Of a stretch of DNA of 11,134 nt, positions 6,062 to 11,134 are shown piece after piece. This DNA is from Bacteroidales bacterium (GTDB taxonomy: Bacteria; Bacteroidota; Bacteroidia; Bacteroidales; UBA10428), in assembly GCA_030626465.1 (NCBI GenBank), contig DAOUOU010000081.1, positions 1 through 11,134 on the forward strand. The letters run 5' to 3'. The notes below the pieces were generated by a model. That model was given only the letters and a program-made list of their open reading frames with translations, was not told the origin of the DNA and ran no database searches. Within the stretch, counting starts at the first letter, position 1. Each line of letters opens with the position of its first letter. The position numbers and the translations under genes are program-made.

Positions 6062-7519
6062 ATGAATATATCACACCTCAATGTTGGAATTATTCATTCA
6101 TTAATAGGTAAAAACGATGGGGTATCCATCGTAATTGATCAGACGGTGCATGCTATGGTCGATGATATGGGTATTGAACTGGGAAATATTTTTTTCCTGG
6201 CCGCCCATACTTCACCAAGATTCAACGCTGAAACCAATGACATTTTCTGGCATAAGAACGACATACATAAGGCTATTTTGAAATATTTCACTGATGAGCC
6301 ACCCGATGGTTTCGATGACCTGATTCATGAAAAAGCAAATTATGCAAAAGAGATAATAAAACAGTTTGTCAGGAAGCATAATATTGATCTACTTATTGCT
6401 CATAATACCTCTCATCCTTACAATTTCATTACTGCTGTGGGACTGGGTTATTTTATTGAAGAATTAAGAGATAAGGGGATCATATGGCCTAAGGTAATGG
6501 TTTGGTGGCACGACTCATTTTTTGAACGTAAGCAGTTTAGCAACCCAAATTCTGTAATTCGAAAATATCTCAAATATTTACCGGGTGTTGAAATTGACGG
6601 AATTGCCTTCATCAACAAATCTCAACCTGAACTGGCAAAAAAACTGTTTAAGGCTCTAAATTATCCTAGAATAGAAAGGTTTTTTACTAACCGGACCATT
6701 GTCGTACCAAATACAAGCAGCATTGACTGGGAATGGGAGAGCATGGACTGGGAAAACGGAGAATTAATCTCACCACAACTTGACAATTATAATGAAACAT
6801 TCTTGCGGGATATTGGATTAACAGAGGAGATTGAAAAGAGGAATTTCACGATTGAAGATACATTAATACTTTTACAACACACAAGGATTGTTCCCCGTAA
6901 AAAAATAGAAGTGGCGCTGGATTTTGCTATTCAACTGGAAAAGAGGTATAAAAGAGATGGCCAGAAAAAATGTATTGCACTTCTCATTAGTGGAAACTCG
7001 GGCGATGAACAGGTTGAGTATAAGAAAATGCTGAGTGATTATTATCAGAAAAAAATAGAAGAGCATCCCAATTTGAATGTTTTGATGATTCTTGGTGAAG
7101 GCCGTATACTTTCTCACCGTGATATCATAGTCGATAAAAAGTATTACAATTTCTATGAGATACCTGCTATTGTTGCCCATTTCGGCGGTATAGGAACTTA
7201 TTTTAGTCAGGTGGAGGGTTTTGGTAACAATCTATTGGAAATGGTTTCATTCGGATTGCCTGTTGTGATCAATAAGTACGATGTATATCGCTCGGATATA
7301 GAACATTTGGGATTTAGATTTCCCTCAATAGAGAAATCTGTACTTACCGAAGACTTGATTGAGGAAGCGTACCATATTTTAACCGATAATCACATAAGAA
7401 ATGAAATTGTGCTTCATAATCTTAAGATTCTTCAGCAAAAACTCGATCATAAAATAATAGCTGAATTGCTCAAACCTCTGATCATTAAAATGTTTACAAG
7501 AATCCTTAACCTGGATTAA
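6062..7519 (+). CDS. Second GT-B glycosyltransferase, 485 residues
   Basis: A cytoplasmic retaining GT-B glycosyltransferase unlike the first operon enzyme in sequence and length. The N-terminal glycine loop is IIHSLIGKNDGVSIVIDQTV (residues 10-29). A short DSFF segment follows a WWH motif near residue 155. The C-terminal domain holds QHTRIVPRKKIEVALDF, with the basic residues that contact the donor diphosphate, and the EX7E signature EGFGNNLLE (E385 to E393) followed by MVSFGLPVV. The enzyme should transfer a sugar from a nucleotide donor with retention. By context it could make a mannosylglucosylglycerate-type product, but no residue identifies donor or acceptor. It begins one base after the HAD stop codon and is followed 30 bases later by the GT81-like gene. 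There is no Shine-Dalgarno site, and translation is probably coupled to the HAD gene. Confidence 0.88.
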   Translation: MNISHLNVGIIHSLIGKNDGVSIVIDQTVHAMVDDMGIELGNIFFLAAHTSPRFNAETNDIFWHKNDIHKAILKYFTDEPPDGFDDLIHEKANYAKEIIKQFVRKHNIDLLIAHNTSHPYNFITAVGLGYFIEELRDKGIIWPKVMVWWHDSFFERKQFSNPNSVIRKYLKYLPGVEIDGIAFINKSQPELAKKLFKALNYPRIERFFTNRTIVVPNTSSIDWEWESMDWENGELISPQLDNYNETFLRDIGLTEEIEKRNFTIEDTLILLQHTRIVPRKKIEVALDFAIQLEKRYKRDGQKKCIALLISGNSGDEQVEYKKMLSDYYQKKIEEHPNLNVLMILGEGRILSHRDIIVDKKYYNFYEIPAIVAHFGGIGTYFSQVEGFGNNLLEMVSFGLPVVINKYDVYRSDIEHLGFRFPSIEKSVLTEDLIEEAYHILTDNHIRNEIVLHNLKILQQKLDHKIIAELLKPLIIKMFTRILNLD

Positions 7520-7527
7520 TATCTTTG
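7520..7527 (+). promoter_or_regulatory. Candidate internal promoter -7 element
   Basis: TATCTTTG is an exact match to the Bacteroidota -7 consensus TAnnTTTG and lies immediately after the stop codon of the second GT-B gene. Transcription would start near 7534, leaving a 16-base leader before the ATG at 7550. No good TTTG -33 element is present at the normal distance; the nearest is TTTA at 7493-7496 with a 23-base spacer. If real, it would allow the last two genes to be expressed separately from the first three. Confidence 0.3.
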
Positions 7528-7549
7528 TTTAATTAAATAAATTCAACTA

Positions 7550-8761
7550 ATGGGTGATTTTTATCAGAATGGTCTTGTTACCACACTTCATAATTTTCGA
7601 GAAAGACCGTATGATGAACTTGAAAAGAAGCTCATTCACTTCTCGAAAAAGCGGCCTATGTCTCTTGTATTGCCTTGTCTGTATTCAGAACTTTCCGGTC
7701 CGGCACTTGAACTGATCATTAATGAGTTAGTTAAAGTACCCTACCTGGAGGAGATCATTATTGGACTTGATAAAGCCAATAAGGAAGAATTCGATCATGC
7801 AAAAAAATATTTCAGACGTTTACCTCAACATCATCGGATTTTATGGAATGATGGTCCGCGCCTGAAAAACCTGGACAAATTGTTGATAGACATGAGTATT
7901 GCTCCAAAAGAGATGGGAAAAGGGAGAAATGCATGGTATTGTTTCGGGTATTTCAATGCTTCTGGTCGTTCTGAGGCAGTGGCCCTACACGATTGTGATA
8001 TTATTACTTATAGCAGAGATATGCTTGGCAGGCTCTTCTATCCGGTGGTTGACCCGACATTCAATTATAAATTTTGTAAGGGATACTATTACAGGGCCAA
8101 TGATACAAAGCTTAATGGTCGTGTTGCCCGGTTGCTGGTGACTCCGCTCTTACGTACCCTTAAACGGTTTTTCGGTAATGATGATTTTCTTGAGTTTCTC
8201 GATAGTTTCAGATATCCGCTTGCAGGAGAATTTTCAATGCGGGCAGATGTTACCAAGACAATACGTATACCTAGTGACTGGAGTCTTGAGATAGGTATTC
8301 TTTCTGAGGCGATACGCAACAATGCCATTGGTCGGATATGCCAGGTAGATATTGCTGACAGATATGATCATAAACATCAGGAACTGTCTGAAGGAGACCC
8401 TAATGCTGGTTTGTCGAAGATGAGCACAGAAATTTCAAGGGCAATATTTTCTAAATTAGCTACAAACGGAGTTGTATTTTCTCGCGGACTCATACGCTCT
8501 ATCAAAGCTTGCTATAACAGAGTAGCACTCGATTTTCTTGATCAGTACTATGCTGATGCAGTTCTGAATGGATTCACACTTGACCGGCATATTGAAGAAC
8601 AGGCGATAGATCTTTTTTCAACAAATGTTTACAGGGCAGGTGAAATGTTCCTCGATAATCCGATGCAGGTTCCTACCATTCCGAGTTTGAAAAGAGTGGT
8701 CAGTGCCATACCCGATTTTTATGCAAAGCTAAGGGAAGTTGTCGAGCTTGACAATGCGTAA
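7550..8761 (+). CDS. Glucosyl-3-phosphoglycerate synthase-like glycosyltransferase (GT81 type)
   Basis: A 403-residue GT-A glycosyltransferase resembling glucosyl-3-phosphoglycerate synthases (GpgS). These transfer glucose, with retention, from a nucleotide donor to 3-phosphoglycerate, the first step of glucosylglycerate synthesis. The nucleotide-binding start is SLVLPCLYSE (about residues 38-47). The metal-binding DXD is HDCD (D148 and D150). The acceptor-side motifs of GpgS are recognisable: FCKGYYYR (175-182), PLAGEFSMR (223-231), the glutamate of WSLEIGIL (E247) and the metal-ligand histidine region YDHKHQ (272-277). It is longer than the roughly 320-residue actinobacterial GpgS and has an extra helical C-terminal region after about residue 290. 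The ATG at 7550 has an A-rich leader without a Shine-Dalgarno site. The phosphorylase gene next door, of a family that includes glucosylglycerate phosphorylases, supports the assignment. A mannosyl rather than glucosyl donor cannot be ruled out. Confidence 0.85.
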   Translation: MGDFYQNGLVTTLHNFRERPYDELEKKLIHFSKKRPMSLVLPCLYSELSGPALELIINELVKVPYLEEIIIGLDKANKEEFDHAKKYFRRLPQHHRILWNDGPRLKNLDKLLIDMSIAPKEMGKGRNAWYCFGYFNASGRSEAVALHDCDIITYSRDMLGRLFYPVVDPTFNYKFCKGYYYRANDTKLNGRVARLLVTPLLRTLKRFFGNDDFLEFLDSFRYPLAGEFSMRADVTKTIRIPSDWSLEIGILSEAIRNNAIGRICQVDIADRYDHKHQELSEGDPNAGLSKMSTEISRAIFSKLATNGVVFSRGLIRSIKACYNRVALDFLDQYYADAVLNGFTLDRHIEEQAIDLFSTNVYRAGEMFLDNPMQVPTIPSLKRVVSAIPDFYAKLREVVELDNA

Positions 8762-8832
8762 ATACAGTTGTAAGGGATTATAAAGAACCAGCCGGTATCA
8801 TTTTTCCTTGTTGTTTTTACCCCTATTTGAAC

Positions 8833-10563
8833 ATGGAACAAGAAGAATTTTCAAAAAAAGTCAGAAAGAGATTAAAAATTATTTATGGCAACAGGTTTGT
8901 TCCGGAAGAATTGATAACACATTTGCTAGGCGAAATAGAGAGGATAAGAAATGTATCTTACAAAAATAAGGAGAGATGGAACGAGCAGGATATCATATTA
9001 ATAACATATGGTGATAGCATTAAAAAATCGGGTCAGAGACCTCTGATCACGCTTAAGAGTTTCCTTAAGAAGTTTTTAGGCGATTCAGTAAATTATGTGC
9101 ATATTCTTCCTTTCTTTCCCTATAGTTCTGATGACGGTTTTTCTGTGATCGATTATCTGAAAGTGAATCCTGACTTAGGCGATTGGAATGATATTGCCAG
9201 CCTTACAGAGGATTATTTACTAATGGTAGACCTGGTTGTTAACCATATATCAAAACACAGTTGCTGGTTTAAAAACTATTTGAAAGCTAAAGATCCGGGT
9301 AAGGATTACTTTATCGAAGTTGATCCGGAAACTGATCTTTCGGAAGTAGTACGACCCAGAAGCCTGCCTTTGCTTACTTCATTTGACACAGCTTATGGAG
9401 AGAAACACGTATGGACAACTTTTAGTGCGGACCAGGCAGACCTGAATTTTGCAAACCCGGAAGTCCTTATAGAAATGCTTAAGGTGCTTCTTTATTATTT
9501 TGAGAAGGGAGCCAGGATAATACGACTTGATGCCATAGCTTTTCTTTGGAAGGAAATAGGAACTTCATGTCTGCATTTACCACAAACTCATGAAGTGGTA
9601 AAATTGATGCGTGATCTGGCAGATTACACAGATCCTCAAATTATTATAATCACAGAGACCAATGTGCCAAACAAGGAAAATTTACGTTACTTTGGTGAAG
9701 GAGATGAAGCACACATGGTATATCAATTTAGTTTACCGCCCTTATTACTTCATGCCTTGAATACTGCCAATTCAAAATATCTTACAAGCTGGGCAAAAGA
9801 AGTAAAAGATATACCGCAAGGCTGTACTTTCTTTAATTTTACTGCTTCGCATGATGGAATCGGAGTCAGACCACTTGAAGGTTTGCTTCCGCAAAATGAA
9901 ATTCTGCAACTGGCTGAAGCAATGAAATCGTACGGAGGGTATGTCAGTACAAAGAAAAACAGCGATGGAACTGATAGTCCTTATGAGCTGAATATTACCT
10001 ACCTTGATGCATTAAAACACACATCTCTTGGAGAGGATAATTTTCAGAAAGAACGATTCATATGTTCACAAACACTGATGATGTCTTTCAAAGGTATTCC
10101 GGCATTTTATATTCACAGCTTGCTGGGTACTCACAATTTTAATGAGGGAGTGAGCAAAACAGGTATGCCACGCACCATAAACAGGAGAAAATGGGATGCA
10201 GACGATTTGCATTCTATTCTTACCGATAATACGGAACATTTTCATATCCTGAATGAGTTGAAAAGAAGAATAAATATTCGTAAAAAGATACCTGCATTTC
10301 ATCCTGACAGCAAACAGGATACTATTCAGGCTGACAAAGCTCTTTTTGTTCTTCTGAGAGGAGACAAGTCTGAATTATTGGTTATTTCAAACATATCGCC
10401 AGCTCCTGTTAGCTTTGGATCAATCAATTTACCATTTGAGGTTATTGGCAGAACGGATCTCTTATCAGGAGCAATTCTGAAGGAAAGTTTTATGAACCTG
10501 CAACCTTACCAGGTTATGTGGATAGAAAAAAAACAGGCCGGCAATACTTGCCAGCCTGTGTGA
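8833..10563 (+). CDS. GH13_18 sugar phosphorylase, probable glucosylglycerate phosphorylase
   Basis: A 576-residue cytoplasmic alpha-amylase-fold phosphorylase of GH13 subfamily 18, which includes sucrose, sucrose 6-phosphate, glucosylglycerol and glucosylglycerate phosphorylases. They split an alpha-glucoside with phosphate into glucose 1-phosphate and the acceptor, reversibly and with retention. All four conserved regions are intact: MVDLVVNH (region I), IIRLDAIA with nucleophile D233, IIITETN with acid/base E275, and TASHDGIG with the transition-state aspartate D341. The loop after region IV, VRPLEGLLP, is shorter than I recall for the bifidobacterial sucrose phosphorylase and fits the glucosylglycerate phosphorylase side of the family. 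Linkage to a GpgS-like gene points the same way; the acceptor remains unproven. The frame also has a TTG at 8827, but ATG at 8833 is preferred. It follows the GT81-like gene by 71 bases and ends inside a terminator hairpin. Confidence 0.92.
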   Translation: MEQEEFSKKVRKRLKIIYGNRFVPEELITHLLGEIERIRNVSYKNKERWNEQDIILITYGDSIKKSGQRPLITLKSFLKKFLGDSVNYVHILPFFPYSSDDGFSVIDYLKVNPDLGDWNDIASLTEDYLLMVDLVVNHISKHSCWFKNYLKAKDPGKDYFIEVDPETDLSEVVRPRSLPLLTSFDTAYGEKHVWTTFSADQADLNFANPEVLIEMLKVLLYYFEKGARIIRLDAIAFLWKEIGTSCLHLPQTHEVVKLMRDLADYTDPQIIIITETNVPNKENLRYFGEGDEAHMVYQFSLPPLLLHALNTANSKYLTSWAKEVKDIPQGCTFFNFTASHDGIGVRPLEGLLPQNEILQLAEAMKSYGGYVSTKKNSDGTDSPYELNITYLDALKHTSLGEDNFQKERFICSQTLMMSFKGIPAFYIHSLLGTHNFNEGVSKTGMPRTINRRKWDADDLHSILTDNTEHFHILNELKRRINIRKKIPAFHPDSKQDTIQADKALFVLLRGDKSELLVISNISPAPVSFGSINLPFEVIGRTDLLSGAILKESFMNLQPYQVMWIEKKQAGNTCQPV

Positions 10564-10575
10564 AAATATTTTTTT
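10526..10575. terminator. Bidirectional intrinsic terminator between convergent genes
   Basis: ACAGGCCGGCAA (10533-10544) pairs with TTGCCAGCCTGT (10548-10559) across a three-base loop, giving a 12-base stem with one mismatch. On the plus strand it is followed by a run of seven T at 10569-10575. On the minus strand the eight A at 10526-10533 provide the matching U-tract directly after the stem. It can therefore end the phosphorylase operon and the convergent YfiR-like gene. The stem overlaps the last codons of the phosphorylase gene. Confidence 0.8.
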
Positions 10576-10584
10576 AAAACCAGC

Positions 10585-11088
10585 CTAAACAGCCATATCA
10601 ATTAATGCTTTGCTCATTATCAGATTTTGTTGTTTAGCTCTTGTTTCATTTATTCTGAATTTCAGTTTGTTATCAACTATTATAAATTCAATTGTCGATC
10701 CGTTTGCGTTCATCCCTTCTTTCTCACTAACCACAAGACATGGTTTATTTCCAAGCTTGCTCTTTAATTCGGGGATCTTGGCGCTACTTGTATGAGGGAC
10801 AAAAATGAGCTGGCATTTAGCAGCCTCTTCAGGTGTTAAAACCTTTTTAACTATGATAGATTTGGTACCTACTTTTCTATTCTTTGTATAATTCAAAAGC
10901 TGATCGTAAGTCTGACTATCGCCATAGACTCCAATTACGAATATATTACCGGTATTACCTTCAGGCCATTTTATATGGCGCAGGAAGTTGTAAATAAACA
11001 TTGCCTCGGCACTGGATAAATTTCCTGATGCTTTGGCCCCCAGATGAACAATAAATAGGATCGAGAAAAGAAGGCTTCTTAATTTCAT
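10585..11088 (-). CDS. Secreted YfiR-like (DUF4154) protein
   Basis: A 167-residue periplasmic protein of the YfiR/DUF4154 family. Pseudomonas YfiR is a periplasmic repressor of the diguanylate cyclase YfiN; Bacteroidota members commonly sit next to sensor kinases or outer-membrane proteins and their roles are mostly untested. Residues 1-20 are a signal peptide (MKLRSLLFSILF..., cleavage after AKA). The family pattern then follows: MFIYNFLRHIKWPE (30-43), FVIGVYGDS (50-58), CQLIFVP (92-98), PCLVVSEKEG (116-125), and a C-terminal strand-helix of the IEFIIVDNKLKFRIN type ending in a SKALIDMA helix. Two cysteines (C92, C117) could form a disulfide. The ATG at 11088 is chosen over the one at 11124 because a GGAG lies seven bases upstream and the signal peptide starts exactly there. 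The gene is convergent with the phosphorylase and shares its terminator. A cyclase or kinase partner, if any, lies beyond the window end. Confidence 0.88.
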   Translation of the reverse strand: MKLRSLLFSILFIVHLGAKASGNLSSAEAMFIYNFLRHIKWPEGNTGNIFVIGVYGDSQTYDQLLNYTKNRKVGTKSIIVKKVLTPEEAAKCQLIFVPHTSSAKIPELKSKLGNKPCLVVSEKEGMNANGSTIEFIIVDNKLKFRINETRAKQQNLIMSKALIDMAV

Positions 11089-11134
11089 ATTACTCCAATT
11101 AAATTCAGTTTGTTTGTAATTCACTCCAGGAAAT

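Noticed and set aside
8827..8832. TTG start two codons upstream of the phosphorylase ATG.
   Set aside because: ATG at 8833 is available, and no Shine-Dalgarno site favours the TTG.
8762..8832. A separate promoter or terminator between the GT81-like gene and the phosphorylase gene.
   Set aside because: No hairpin with a T-tract and no TAnnTTTG match is present; the 71-base spacer is compatible with co-transcription.
11089..11124. Longer start (ATG at 11124) for the YfiR-like protein.
   Set aside because: It would place 12 polar residues before the signal peptide, while the ATG at 11088 has a GGAG at good spacing.

Overview
The window looks like chromosomal DNA from a member of the Bacteroidota, probably an environmental Bacteroidales/Marinilabiliales-type organism. 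The evidence is AT-rich coding sequence, starts preceded by A-rich leaders rather than strong Shine-Dalgarno sites, a lipoprotein with a Bacteroidota-type surface-export signature, a GH127 beta-L-arabinofuranosidase-like enzyme, and candidate promoters of the TAnnTTTG type. This assignment is inferred from gene content and style. No rRNA, tRNA, CRISPR array or insertion sequence was seen.

Left part (1-3899): a 5'-truncated GH127 glycosidase gene (1-1035), a small secreted lipoprotein of unknown function (1349-2008) and a triple-rhodanese sulfurtransferase (2338-3615). These are loosely spaced. The gaps hold coding-like debris: an out-of-frame protein tail just after the GH127 stop (about 1010-1174), a minus-strand broken frame (about 1965-2207), and a minus-strand frameshifted remnant resembling a small winged-helix regulator (3621-3736). 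The region therefore looks like a decayed patch between functional loci.

Central part (3900-10563): five tightly packed plus-strand genes that read as one operon. They encode a GT-B glycosyltransferase, a HAD hydrolase overlapping it by 44 nt, a second GT-B glycosyltransferase one base later, a glucosyl-3-phosphoglycerate synthase-like GT-A enzyme (GT81 type) and a GH13 subfamily 18 sugar phosphorylase of the sucrose/glucosylglycerate phosphorylase group. The simplest reading is a pathway built on glucosylglycerate. The GT81-like enzyme would make glucosyl-3-phosphoglycerate, the HAD protein is the candidate phosphatase, the two GT-B enzymes could add further sugars, and the phosphorylase could recover glucose 1-phosphate or run in reverse. 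The product is not known from sequence. Oligosaccharides of glucosylglycerate such as mannosylglucosylglycerate are compatible solutes in other bacteria, so a related or new solute is plausible.

Right end (10533-11134): a hairpin with an A-tract on one side and a T-tract on the other forms a probable bidirectional terminator between the phosphorylase and a convergent minus-strand gene. That gene encodes a secreted YfiR-like (DUF4154) protein whose upstream partner lies outside the window.
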